The translations under genes and the position numbers were made by a program. Positions 12,751-25,381 of a DNA stretch of 64,000 nt are shown in pieces (within the stretch, counting starts at the first letter, position 1; every line of letters starts with the position of its first letter). The notes under the pieces are model-generated. The model saw only the letters and a list, made by a program, of their open reading frames with translations. It ran no database searches and was not told where the DNA came from. This DNA comes from Eulemur rufifrons (Eukaryota; Chordata; Mammalia; Primates; Lemuridae). The stretch spans positions 13,530,501 to 13,594,500 of the forward strand of contig NC_091000.1 of assembly GCF_041146395.1 (NCBI RefSeq), given 5' to 3'.

Positions 12751-15685
12751 AATCAAATTGTTCATTAATATAAAACAATCTACATTCAAAGTCTATATAT
12801 CCTCTTTCAGTTATCATCATTATAATTCTACAGGTTTAATTCCTTCAATTCAACCTACCTCATAAATCATGCAAATGAACTGTCCCCTTGACAATTATGC
12901 AAATTGGGCTATTGCTACAAGTGTGTGGCTCCCTGAACTGCACAGGTCTTGTGTTCCGGGGTGTGGCAGCTAGCAATGTCCTTGCTTGTACTTCTTGTTC
13001 CAAATGTCTTTTTCCTTCCCTCATATCCTTTGAACCCTACCCCTCTCTCCCCCCCAATCATCCATTTTCTATACTGTTCACATCCTCAGGCCAGAATTGA
13101 TCACAGCTTTTATTAGCAGAGAAGTTGTGTATCTCTCATAATGGTGAGTCTTAGAACCCTTCGAAGCTTACCTTCAACAAGAATCACTTCCTTGTTAATG
13201 TGAATAACTAGGAGCCAGTTTTAAGGAAAGTTGACCAATTACTGTATTTGAATTAATCTATTTTTAAAAGTATTTGACCAATAGAGAAATAAATAGCATT
13301 AATAGTTATTTATGAGGGCATATTTGTGTCTTTCTGGTTTTGGCATTGATTACTATACAACCTTGGGGCTGCACTTTAGCTTCCCTATCTCCAAAATCAA
13401 TGAGTTGGACAAGATGACAATCTGACCCCCTCAGGGTTCCCAGGAAGGAATCCACATGTCCACAGATGTTTCCTCTGACATGCAAAAGGTGCCCATTACC
13501 AGCCTTATACATGCAGTTGTCAGGGAGCTGTGACAACTGACATTGGTCAATTAATTCTCATGTGTCTCAGTCATGTAAAAACCATAATGGAATAATTCAA
13601 CTTCATTTTGCAAATTGCTAAGCCAAAATCAAAGATATTGGATAATTTCTTAATATGACAAATAGGAAAAAAAGAAACAGAATAATAATTTTGACTCACA
13701 CTTTTTATTGCATGAGAGATTACTGTGGTGAATATATGGCCTAACTGGTTCAAATCAGCATCCCATTTTGTCCCTCAGGTAGTGGGTATGTTCTGTATGG
13801 GTATTCAAGCAACTTATCTCAGAAGACTAGCTTTTACCGTCCCTGCTGGTGCTGGCGCCCAGTGTGCGCACACCTGAAGCAGATTTGTAGTGTCTCTGCA
13901 CTCTGTTGCCACCTAATGGTAAACTGTGGCAGCAACAAGCTAACAGTTTTTGCTTGCAGTTAGCTCTAAGTTCCTTTCAGCCTGGATTGATTTTGGAAGC
14001 ATATTTCAAAGACCACAGAGTGATGTGGAATAGATATTCACCCGTTTTTCTGACCACATTATTCCCTTCTTACGTTTTATATTCTTGAGACAGAATCACT
14101 TGTAAGCCACCAGTATTTGTTGATCTGTGTTCATTTCTATTTTAACTATCTGCTCAGGCATTTCTATTACTCATAACTTCTTAGCAGTTTTAAGATAAAT
14201 ATAGAACAAAATACATTTGTGACATTCAGAGGCTTACATGAACTGTGATCTTAGGAATATGGTTTTCAAGCTAACACATTACAACCACCGTGCTGGAAAT
14301 TTTGAGCAAGAATTATATTATGCTTATATTTCCTTGATGAGTCTTAAGAGTACAATAAAAATGAGAAAATCCGATGAGATATCCTGCTGTTTTCATGCTA
14401 TTCTAAATATCTAACGTTTTTCTTGGCAATGTGACTATCGTTTCTTTCTGCTTTAGTGCAGTTATTTTTTAATATTGTCAAAAATTGACCGAAAAGAGAC
14501 AGGTTTTAAACACATGCTAATTTCAAAAGCCAGAACCAATCACAAGCCACGGTTCTTAAATAACCTGGTTTGAAATATTCTAGAATCTCTGACGTAAGTG
14601 AAATATATACTTTGCCATCTCAGATAGTGAGATACAGTCTGTCTGAAAGCCACCTATTTATCTATGTGTCTGCAGAGGTATCTCTGGAGGATTAGCTAGA
14701 TCCAGTATTAGATAATTCTCAAATAAGGATTGACTGTTACTTTAAATAGTAATGAGGAAAAATCTTTGAAAGCATTATAAGCAGTTCTAAAATCTTTTTT
14801 TTTCATAAAATACTAGTTTTAGTACTTTTCATCCAGAACTAGATGGAATTCTCCTAATAACAATACCATGTTTATGTTATAGGATTATTTTTTCTTCTTA
14901 AACCATAAAGGTATAATACGATTTTGCATAAATTTAAAGAAAATAGAATATTTATAGTCCACACAAACACATGTAGTCTAAGACACAAATACACAATGTA
15001 AAATCTTGCCAAGAAAAAACTTACGGTGCCCCGAAGCATACTGACTTATGGGAAATTTATGGATGGGCCCTATTCATTGCAGAAAGAGCTTTCTTTCTGT
15101 TTTGACTCTGGAAGGCAGTTCAGTGGAGTCTAAGAATCTCTGCAAACTGATGTTCCTCTCTCCCTATGGCAACACAAATCTCTGCCTCAGCAACAAAATG
15201 AGGTCTTACTATACAAAGCAAAAAGCACAAAAACGGCATAAACACAGAACAGTACTACATTTTAAAAAATGGAAAAGCAAAGTGTCTTTTAAATCAAGCC
15301 CTGGAGAACTTTGCAATGAAGAACCATAGCTGTGCGATAAATCAGCTGAGGTTAAACCAGGGTCCATTAAAACAGAAAGGGTGACAGGAATCCCGACTTA
15401 TATGCACAGAGGAAAACTTCCAAACTCCTTGGCCTCATTCATCAGAATCAATAGTACCATTTAGAGTCCATTTGTTTTAAAGTGCTGTGGACGTTATGGA
15501 ATTGAGTAGTTCAAGGGAAAGTAATTTGACCTTTAAATTTAATCAAAGCCGTCAAGAAATTGGGAGTATGTAGAGTCCAGAAAGCAGTATTGGGGAGAAA
15601 AGGGATATCGAGTGAATATAGCACATATCACCAGAGTAGCAAAAGACTTTTAAACAAGGATCATGAATTAAAAATAATCCAAATA

Positions 15686-15990
15686 GGCCCAGCGCAGTGG
15701 CCCATTCCTGTAATCTCAGAACTTTGGGAGGCCGAGACGGTAGGATTGCTTGAGGCCAGGAGTTTAAAACCAGCCTGGGCAACATGGTGAGACCCCATCT
15801 CTAAAAAAAATTAGCCGGGTATTATGGCACATGCCTATAGTCCTAACTGCTAGGGAGGCTGATGCAGGAGGATGGCTTGAGACCAGGAGTTTGAGCTCCA
15901 GTGAGCTATGATCATGCCACTGCACTCCAGCCTGGGCGACAGAGCAAGAACCTGCCTCAAAAAAAAAAAAAAAAAGGAAAAAAAAAGAAA
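15686..15990 (+). mobile_element. AluJ-like SINE
   Basis: Starts GGCCCAGCGCAGTGGCCCAT, has AACCAGCCTGGGCAACATGG in the left arm and TGAGCTATGATCATGCCACT in the right arm, with an interrupted A-tail. This is the older, pan-primate form. Short direct repeats AATCCAAATA (15676-15685) and AGTCCAAATA (15991-16000) bracket it. Confidence 0.9.
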
Positions 15991-17539
15991 AGTCCAAATA
16001 AACCGAACGACACAGAATCAAACATTACTGGAAGTATGCGAGCGAGTTCAGCACTGCATATGATTGGCAATGGTTTTGCTCTCTGCACTAAAAACAGCGA
16101 CTAGAAAGCAATGATTTAGCATAGAAACATGAGACAGATGAAGAAAACAACACACGCTACCCCCTTATTTGTATAGTGGAGAATTTGATCATGTCTTCTT
16201 GGATTTTGGAAACCTCACACACACATAAAAGGGAAGCACATTACCCAAAGACTTAGGATACGAGTTTCGTGTTGATCTGATTTCATAGCTCATCACGAAA
16301 TGATGGTCACTTCACCTCAAGAGTGTCTCCAGCCATACTTTATGGCCAGTTCACAGCAAAGACAACTAAGAAAGAGCTGGTCCACCGAACAGGGGGTGGG
16401 AGGGTTGGCCAGGATGTGCGCCACAAGGCGGGGGCGTGCTGACCCTACCCTGTGGGAACCGCTGAGCCCTCTGACAGGTGAGCCGCAGGGTCTCCTAGAC
16501 ATCACTGGGCTACGAGGAGGCTTACCCAGGACAAATATCTCGCTTTTTAAGTCAGCCTGGAAAAGGCATAAGAAGTTAATTAGTTCTCATCTTCATTACA
16601 CAGCGTTCAGGAGGAGTTTTCCTGTTTTGACTTTTCCATGCACACGCAGCATGCCAAACTCCGAATCACAGCAGGGCGGGAAGGGTTACAGTCTGCACAC
16701 AGCTCCTCTGGCTGCTCACACAGTTTGCACACAGCAGGCATCAGTCGGACGTTCATATGGGACTCACAGGCATAGCAGAGAAAGAGTTGTAAAGGGAAGT
16801 TAGCGTGGAGAAGATGCTTGAATGCAATAGAGATGGCTAAGAACACACCTAAGAACACACCCTTATCGTAGAATGCTTAACAATTGGGTTCCAGGTACCT
16901 TTAGACCTGACCTGTTTCTTTGTGCTTATTGAAGAGATGCAAGGTGCAGGAGAGGGAAATTTGGCTTAATATCTATCAGGTTTCATAGAAAGTGTCAAAC
17001 ATTTGTTGGAAGCAAAATTTTCTAACAAAACACATAAGAAGAAAATAAGGCTTTTGAGGGGAAAGGGGTGAAGCATAATTAAATACCGAATATTGCCGTA
17101 ACTACAGGCTTGATTGTTTTGTATTCTTTCAAAGCAAGATCTTTAACATGACGGTGAATAAGCTCACCTTCTTGTGTGTGAACATGTTTTATTTTCTTTC
17201 CAATAGTGGCCAAGATCTGGCAATATACTGTCTGGTATCTGATGTGGCTTAAGAGAATTTCAGTAGGACTAAAGGATGACAGGCATAGAGCCGAAATGCC
17301 TTTGAATGGGATTAAATTGAAGGAAAATTCGTTATTGAAATAATTGACTTAGAGACATGTTAGCCTGATTGCAGTGAATGATCTCTGTTATTAAATCATG
17401 TGTTTGTTTTACATAAATGCAGGCTTGGCTGGGTTATTTTGAAATTGAGGAACCATGGGGGAAATGACTTGTTGAGTAGCATAATGTGAACCATTCACTT
17501 ATTTCATAATTTCAATATTTGCCAGTTCTTATATTTGAG

Positions 17540-17560
17540 AGTTTTTTTTTTTTTTTTTTT
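17540..17560. repeat. Poly-T run
   Basis: A T-tract of about 18 bases within intron, with no adjacent SINE body that I can see. Confidence 0.7.
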
Positions 17561-18264
17561 TGAAGAGAGAAGTTTACAAGAAAAAGTTTCAGGGTATTTT
17601 CTCCCTTTGTTGATTAAAACCATTGTTCAAGGTTCTTTGTGAGATGAAGGTGCAAGACCGTGTTCTTAAGCAGTTACCAACTAGAAGATAACGATCTCTT
17701 CAAAAATGTCACAAGGGGACTGCCGTGCTATTTTTCTTTTTTGTTTTCTTTCTTCATTAGTAATATTATTTTGCAAAGTGCCATTGCATCAAAGGTATGG
17801 TGTATAGTTTTCTCATCCTCGAATTGGACTAATCTCTGTGCATGAATTTCATCGTTTCCACAGTGGAGATATTAATATCACACACCTCACTGGGTTTGGA
17901 AAATTAAAGATGTAGAGTTCTTAGAATAGTGTCTGACACTCAGTAAGAGCTCGGCTATAGCTATCATTATTAACATATTAAAATTAGAAAGAATATATAA
18001 ATTATAAAGACTTAAAATATGAATTTAGATATTTCATATAAAATAATGGGATAATGGAATTATATCATATATTTACAACATTTAATTGAAATATAATGTG
18101 TTTTCATATACCCTTCCATCCCTGGTTTATACAATGCTTGGTTTTTTTGGTAAGAAAACCTGTTAGGGCAGCGTCAAAGTAGATGCTTATTAATATGATT
18201 AATTGTACTAGCTGATCATCATAAGACTGGTTAGTTCTTCAGTAATTAGGCAAAGTTAAAATAC

Positions 18265-19032
18265 CTCATTACTGGTTTTTGCTGCATTGCTGTCCTCCTT
18301 AGGGACTCTAGGATGTGTGGGGGTGACTACTGGATATTTTAAGCAGTCAGGTTTCTCCTCCTCTTCTTCCTCTTCGATGTGCAGGCTTGGTGTCACCTCT
18401 GTACCATCGTGGCCACACCACAAGGTATCTGGTTCTTGAGGTTCTAGCCGCCCTCTCGGGAGGCCTGACATAACTCCCTCACAGATTTCCTCCTCTTCCT
18501 CTCCAATGGCAGGGAGGGGTATGGGCAGAGAACCCACACCGGTGCATGTGGAGGCCACAAACTTATCACCTAGGACTTCAGGCACCTTTTTGGGGTCTGA
18601 AAAGCTCCTCTGCATTTGTTTCATATCTGCACATTTGTTTTGTGTTGTCTTTCTGGGGTCCTGAAGTGGCTTTGCAGCGTCAGGCCGGGCTGCAGCCCAG
18701 CGGGGGACAGGTAACAGAGATTGAGGCGATTCGGCAGGTACAGATGCTGGCGGCAGCGGGAGGAGGGCAGAGGGCTCCTCCTTAATTTCGAGGACAGTCT
18801 CCTCTAGGATATTTGGTTTGGCTTCATCAGCCAACAAAGTTAAAGCACTAAACTTCTCCAATTCATCCAAGAAGTTGTCCAGAAAAAGAGATGGTGTTGG
18901 GGCCAAAGGGTTTGCTGGTGGGTGTGCAGCTGTCGGGCACAGCCAGCCCTGAGCAATTCCCTGGAGAGCTCCTGCCCCTAAGCCAGGTGACACTTGGTGC
19001 ATGGGAGGAGGGGCCGGTTCACTGGAAGCCAA
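18265..19032 (-). CDS. SORBS2: SORBS2 256-codon cassette exon between SH3-2 and SH3-3
   Basis: This 768-base stretch is open throughout in the SORBS2 frame, phase 0 on both sides, with acceptor CATCTCTAAG and donor GAG|GTATTT. It starts LASSEPAPPPMHQVSPGLGA. Visible parts by exon residue: a proline-rich opening (1-50); a short amphipathic segment FLDNFLDELEKFSALTLL (50-67); IKEE, a SUMO-consensus form (83-86); a second proline-rich part (88-126); RSFSDP, the 14-3-3 mode-1 pattern (142-147); and glutamate runs at 178-182 and 220-226. It ends KEDSNAAKTSNE. No fold is recognised and it looks largely disordered. The length, clean open frame and matched phases argue for a real tissue-restricted cassette. 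It is not in the canonical human isoform as I remember it. SORBS1 has long alternative exons in a comparable place. Confidence 0.85.
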
Positions 19033-19060
19033 CTTAGAGATGAGCAGTGATTATGAAGTT

Positions 19061-19084
19061 AAAAACAAAAACAAAAACAAAAAC
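19061..19084 (-). repeat. GTTTTT tandem tract at the 3' splice site of the 256-codon exon
   Basis: Four copies of GTTTTT on the transcribed strand (AAAAAC on plus) lie about 29-52 bases before the acceptor of the exon starting at 19032. This is where the polypyrimidine tract and branch point are expected. U-rich tracts interrupted by G suit U-rich or GU-binding splicing factors (PTB, TIA, CELF type), but no specific factor is shown. Confidence 0.7.
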
Positions 19085-22000
19085 CAAGAAAAATAATAAC
19101 GCAGTGAAGCACAGAGATGGCGAAATGCAGGAAAGATGTGGTAGTGAATATAAAAGTAATTTTATGTTATAACCCACACAGATCTGAAGATATTTTCAAG
19201 ACCTCTAGATTTGAAGATATTTTGCTGAAATTTAATCACATGAAATCATTTATGTTAAGTAGAACAGTTATTTCAAAAATAAAACTATAATACTAGTTTG
19301 GAAGGGGTCTTAAATGTCAAACAAGACAAAGCTGTCATAGAGATTATGAGAATGGACACCTTAAGAGATTTGATTTAGTAGTCTACATTTGAAACTATGT
19401 TTAAATGTAGTTTTCCAGATATTGATTTAGTGATATAAATCACTCTGAAGAAATGTTAATGTAGAATGAAAACCAGCAGTTAAGCCTTTTTTATTTCTTG
19501 TTCCTGCAGTAGTGCCCAAACATTTCAGCTTTCACGATTTTCTCACTTACGTTTGCAAGGTGACTAGAATATAGGATATGAAATATTTTAGGCCATTATA
19601 CATTAACACATTTCTAGGTGAATACGTTCTGAAAAATATTTTTCCAGAACAGAATGCCATGATCAGAATGGAAACTGAACTTACATAACTACTGTTTCAA
19701 AGTTTAAATAAAATCCAACGTCAATGTTTACAAAGAAAAGGCACATATGATGCTGATGGAAGAGTAAACTTCTGCTATGACTCCCGTTCTCTCTCGAAGC
19801 TTGACATTTACATAAACCTGGGGAAGTCTAATTTGTGAAGCTTAATCTCCTAAAGTAAAAGTATACTTCTGTGTATCTTAATATTACCAATATATTTTGG
19901 ATATATTAAATAAAACAGTAAATCTAAATTTTTATACAATTCATTACAAGTAGTTCTAGAAGTGCTACCTACTAACATTCTAATACATTTATCTATCTTT
20001 GCTGTACTAGAAAAAAACGCTACATGCTATAGGTATAAAGGCCTTGAGAGAGGTTGATGGACAACATTTCACTTTAATTCTTTCCAGGTAGATAGATGAC
20101 TTTGGTTTGGAAAGAAAAAATCTTCAAAAAGCTTCTGGAGATGCACTTTCTAGCTGACTGTTTAGGACAATGCTTTACTCATGGAGCCAGCACTCTGGGT
20201 TCTGGGGCCCACATGTGTATAAGGACATGCTGTTTTCCCCACTTAACTTTTGACTTCTGTGTCCAATAATAGAAATAGGGCATTAGTTTAATTTATTTAG
20301 CCTTTTTTTTTAAAAAAGTCATTTCACATGGGGTGACATAAATGTGTCAGAAAACTCATGCGAACATCTTAATAGAAGATTCAGGACTCAAGGGTGCTTA
20401 GCTCCTGATGTAAAGCGAGACTGAATATGTGGTTTGTGGCTGGGTGGATAGCCACTCCCATTAAGTTCTGTAGATGTTGAGTTTTTAATAAGATGTGAAC
20501 TACCTAATTCTCATTTGAGAGTCTACAGAAATTCCTTTATTGTCTAGAGTTCTATTTTATGCCCTTTGCTATACAGCACAAAAGTTTTTAATAGATTTTG
20601 AATGTCTGTGAACTATCTAATAAATCAAAATCATTACTTTTCACTTTCACTTTGTCTCATGGGAAGGAATATTATGTGGATTAGAAGGAAAGAGCTTTAA
20701 ATTCTATTATCATTATTACTACCACTATCACTGTTGCTATCTGCTGTTAAAACTCTAGTGCCATTACCACCATAGTCACCAATATACATGTCAGCAGATT
20801 GAAAGTGCTTAGCTTTACAATGGACTTACACTTATTTTGACTTATACTGAAAGTCAAATTAAGTATCCTGGTATCCATATATCACAAAAATACACCTATA
20901 ATGCAAAAATCATACAATCATCTTGTCTTCCAAAAGCATTAGAATTAGATTCTACTGTACTAAATGCAGAAATATCAGAAACAATATCAACTTACATTTC
21001 AGTCTCCCCTAAAATAGAAATAATCTGTCAAGAAATGTAATTTGAATGTGTCAAAGAGTGATTCCTAAGTCATTAATGAGTTCTTTCCTCTATTTGTAAA
21101 ATCAGAAAACAGAATATGTAATACTTAGTATATTTTAGATTATCATCATTTAGAATTACGTAATAGTTCTCTTTCTGAAAATGATTTAATGCAATGCTAC
21201 TGAGGAGTTTCCTTCATTAAGCCAATGCCATCATAACATGGATTATGAATTGGGATAAAACCATTAAGTATTTCTTTCAAGTTATGAGCATAAGCTTTTC
21301 AATATATATATTTTTTCCCAGTAGTGAGAACAAAACACTAATTAGTTATTGGTGAAATGTGTACATTCCTCTATTTAAAATCTGGTATTATAAGAAAAAG
21401 CTGAAGATACATTTAATTACATTTAAATTGCGTACACGCTGAAGATGAAAACATTGTGCTCTAAAATATTACATTGTCATCGATAATTAGGGCATATGGA
21501 AGAATTTCTTAAATGTGTTTATATAAGCCTTTGCACATACATGCTTTTCTTCCTTATAACATTTTATTTGAAGGTACAGTTGCTTTGAAATTTCTCTGGG
21601 AGTTCTTTTAAGATGACTGAATGGTGAGTAAGACAAATATATGGATGAAGATTCTTATCTTTTTATAAGTAGAAACTACTGGAGGGAAGATATTGATCTC
21701 TAAATGCTAAGCTCTGGTGGTGAAGTGAATATCCTTAAGAAGATTCTGGAAAACTTTATAATCAATCAAACAAAATTGGATAGTACTACACTGTTCCATT
21801 TATCCAATGATACAGGATGGAGGGTACTTAACTCACAGCTGAAACCTGGTCTTTAAAGAGGATTAAAATAAATAAAATACCTCGCCTTATCCCTTTTAAA
21901 AGGAAACGCCCCTCTTAAGATAGCGGATTCTTAGGTCATTTACTTATGTAAAATCCTTCTAAGACTCATTTTGAAGGAGTAGTTTAGGTCCCTGGAGACT

Positions 22001-22654
22001 CTGTCTTGAGACGGTCTTGTCTTGCACTGGAACATGACCTGACTTCATACTTTAGTAATGTCTGAAATATTGATTTTATTTTACTAGCTCCAGATGGTTT
22101 ATTTTTCCATGTCCCAGCCTTGATTTCAATTAAAATAATTAATAAATTGTGCAACTTAATACTTTTTTTAAATGTTGGGAAGTACTTACAATATTTTGGA
22201 AGTAATTCCTTGGCAACTTAAAGTTACATACTTTGAAGTTAATGGGAAGAAGGAAAAAACCCCTAAATACCATCAGTGAAATGAATATAAGTCAACAGAA
22301 AAATGAGAAGAAAATTCACACTGTGAGTACAGAAAGTGAATAGCCTTTCCTAATTAACCAATCCAGGAAGCAAAGTCACTGTCAAATTACATATTAAAAA
22401 AGATAATCATCTTTAGCTACTAGTTCAAATGAAACAATAAAACTGTCCTAAAACTAATGAAATAAACTTGAAGACTTCTGATAACCTACAACATTTTCAT
22501 TCAAACTAATAAACAACTGACTTATAGACCTTAATCAAAAAATTTCAGTCTAGCTCTTTCCATATTTAAAGAACCCCTGAGGCTTTTATAGAATTTTGTC
22601 AATCTAATAACCATGTATTCCTGAGAGGTATCATTTTGGGATGCATATAGTATT

Positions 22655-22770
22655 TTATGTTGCATATATTTATATATATTTGTACATATAAATTATAATT
22701 TTATATGCACATATTTATGTATAATTCTATTTATTTATATATAATCATATTATTTGAATAAAATTTACAT
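22655..22770. repeat. AT-rich low-complexity tract
   Basis: ATATTTATATATATTTGTAC and similar alternating A/T sequence. Simple-sequence DNA without further signal. Confidence 0.6.
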
Positions 22771-23116
22771 ATATATAAAATCAAGCTTCAGAAAATACTT
22801 AGATACACAGAAATACAGATATATATCATGTAAAGTTTTATGATACTAATGTTTTCTCTTTCTTTTTCAATATTTTAACTTGAAAATGAAATTGGCAAAA
22901 TCAAGCATTAAATTTTTATGCAAGCACCTGTTTGAGAAAAATTAAATTATACTTACTGACATGGCACTCACACATGTAGAAAGATAATATGTAAATCCCT
23001 TTCTTTGCAATAGATGTAATGTTCTAATCTAATCTCTCTAATATTCTAAAATCACATACTGATTATCTTACACTCAGCTCCCCATATTACATTAACATGA
23101 TAGAATATCTTCTTAC

Positions 23117-23317
23117 CTTGTTTGAACTTAGGCTGTAAATTCTGTCACTAGAATAGCTGTGTGGTATGGGAGGGTCAGGGTAGTCCTCAGCACCTTTTGT
23201 GTTCTTCTTGACGACCTCTACATAGGAAACTGGGAAGATGCCTTGTCTGTTGGTTCCTGGGATTTTACCTTCATACCAATTTTGATCAACTCTTTTAAGA
23301 AGAATAACTCTATCTCC
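23117..23317 (-). CDS. SORBS2: SORBS2 exon, remainder of SH3-2 and linker
   Basis: This 201-base exon encodes 67 residues, phase 0 on both sides. It begins [20 protein letters not shown] and continues [16 protein letters not shown], completing SH3-2. A linker follows: [20 protein letters not shown], then [19 protein letters not shown] is a tyrosine/proline motif outside the fold. The acceptor is CATTACAG and the donor GTAAGA. Its phase-0 end can join either the large cassette at 19032 or the exon at 10016. Confidence 0.98.
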
Positions 23318-25381
23318 CTGTAATGAATATTAGAAAAAGGCATTAAACATAGAGACACAATAACATGAAACAATATAACTGTCAGTGTTTTCTAATAAAC
23401 AATAGTTTTCCATCTGGGAATATTTTATATCTCCAGGTTTTGTTTAATCAGGGGAATGCAAGTAAGGTCCTAGTGTTTACTAGAAAAATACAGAGTATCA
23501 ATATATGTGCAATTAAATTATCCATTCATAGCATCAGAGTCTTCCCCAAGGATGCTTGGTTAATGTGAATGGGCTTATACATGTTCATACTGGTTCTCTG
23601 TGAAATGGTTTGTGTAAATTATTTCAAAAAGCAGCTTAGTATAACAGGTAACATCTCAGTGACAGTGGTATCGTCCTATCTGCAAGAGACTCAAAGCTTT
23701 GGCCCTCTGTAGGAAGAGCTACTGAAAGTGCACCATAGCTTGCCGTGAGGATATGTCTGAAAGGGGCTGCAGAATCCTGCTAGAAGGGATAATGTTGAAC
23801 GGCACACTGTCTTTCTTCTTTAATCTGCATGTGCTAAGTCGTGACAAAGAGTGAACTAAAGGGGTGGGCACAAAGACAGCATCCTAGAGTATCCATAGCG
23901 GTGGCCCAGGTTGACATCCACCTGGTGAGCATTGGAACAGGGTAACACCAGCATCCATCTTGATTAGGTGAGGGCCATGCCATACCCCTCACTAAATACT
24001 CAATAGAATTCTTGGCTTTTGTAATAGAACTTTCTACAGTCACTATTCCTGCTATGTACAGTGACCAAGCCAATGCCACAGAATCCAGTTTAAATTTTAA
24101 CTCAAAACCACACATAGCCCAGAAATAAGTAGGTAAGTTACTGCTAAACAGCAGAAGCTGCAGCTGCGCTTAGCAGGTGACACAGAAATTTGGGCAACTG
24201 CACTCGATAGTGTGATGGAGGCACCACACAGGCAATCGCTTCAGTCCAATAGGGAGCCTTTCTTCAGGTGCTACTAAAGGTGAAAGTTTTCTTTTTTGTC
24301 AAAACGCTAGATGGGCTAGATGGTTTATTTAGAGTGTTTCATTACCTCTGAGCAGAACATACCAAAGAAAACTGAATCTTCCCAAATCGTAAAATTGCAC
24401 TGATTTTCTAATTCACCAAGAACAGGCTGTGGCTTGAGCTATGAAATGCACTGGAGAAGCCTTTCTTTAAAGCACAAAACAGAAGATGACAGAGTTCATG
24501 CAATGCTGAGTGTGGTTCTCCATGCCCAGTGGCACAGCCTGGAAAGTGGAAGAAACTCGGCTGACGCAGAATTGGGACTGAAAGGAGGGAATGCGATGCC
24601 GTCCTGCTAGGACCAGAACTGTGGTATTTTCCTTCATTGCACCTGGGGAAGGATTTCACCAGTAGGCAGGGGAGGTCCCAGGACCACCCTAAATATTATT
24701 AGCTAGTCAGTGTTAGGTGCAAACAGCTCCCTCAAACAAATATGTCATTGTTTAGCAAGCAATAAAAATAGTTCATTTGTCGTCCTCAGCTATGCAAAGT
24801 AGCAAGTTACAAGAGTCATTTTTGATATTGTTAAGAAGAGATGCTAGAATTGGATAGGTTGCTAGAGAAATTTGGGGTCAGTCAAGAGGTCCAAGGAAAC
24901 GCTGGGCACAGATGCTCACAGAACGGCCCCCAGGCAGGGAGGAGCTTCATGGCTACGGGACCATCCCTTGATTCCAAGATAGAGAAACCAAGTATTGGAA
25001 CATCTCATTGTTAAAAGACCTAAGAATAAAGCGACAGAACTACAATATTTTGAAGTGCATCAAAGTGCGTTTTCATTTTGATGTTCCCACGTGTATGTCT
25101 CCTGGGTATTCAGCCTGAGGCACCCAGTGGAGGGGACCTGGGGCCCTGCGTCCAGGGGCTGGGCCACAGAAGGAGTGTCTCAGAGAAGCTGGGCACCCCC
25201 CAGGGAGCCTCATCTGAAAGGACATGGGGGCAGCAGGGAGCAGTGACTCTGGGCGGCCTTAAGGAGTGCTTTGTAGAAACTGCGGAAAACACATAAACGT
25301 CTGAGGAAGAAGATAACCTATTTTAGTTTAGAAAATATACAGTCTTTTCAAATGCAACGATGGAGAAAACAGCCTGGTTAC
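23318..25381 (-). other. SORBS2 intron splitting SH3-2
   Basis: A 2064-base intron. Stretches at about 23640-24260 and 24400-24680 are less AT-rich than the rest and may be old repeat-derived sequence, but I cannot name a family. The block at 25080-25280 is GC-rich, just downstream of the donor at 25381. Confidence 0.7.

Larger units (their letters stand above)
10017..18264 (-). other. SORBS2 intron after the 256-codon exon
   Basis: An 8248-base intron. It holds two Alu copies (12405-12750 and 15686-15990), both opposite to the gene, an AT-rich palindromic patch at about 11450-11520, a T-run near 17540-17560 and a MIR tail near 17890-17970. No other feature is supported. Confidence 0.8.
19033..23116 (-). 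other. SORBS2 intron before the 256-codon exon
   Basis: A 4084-base AT-rich intron. It has the GTTTTT tract beside its 3' end and an A/T-only patch at about 22655-22770. No recognised SINE, LINE or RNA gene, which is notable for its length. Confidence 0.75.

Noticed and set aside
16300..16803. 167-codon open frame on the plus strand
   Set aside because: No family resemblance, antisense within an intron, and overlapping frames are open on the other strand. Treated as chance.
23640..24260. Possible retrogene or pseudogene in the SH3-2 intron
   Set aside because: A minus-strand frame looks superficially protein-like, but there is no match to a gene I know, no poly(A) tail and no flanking duplication.
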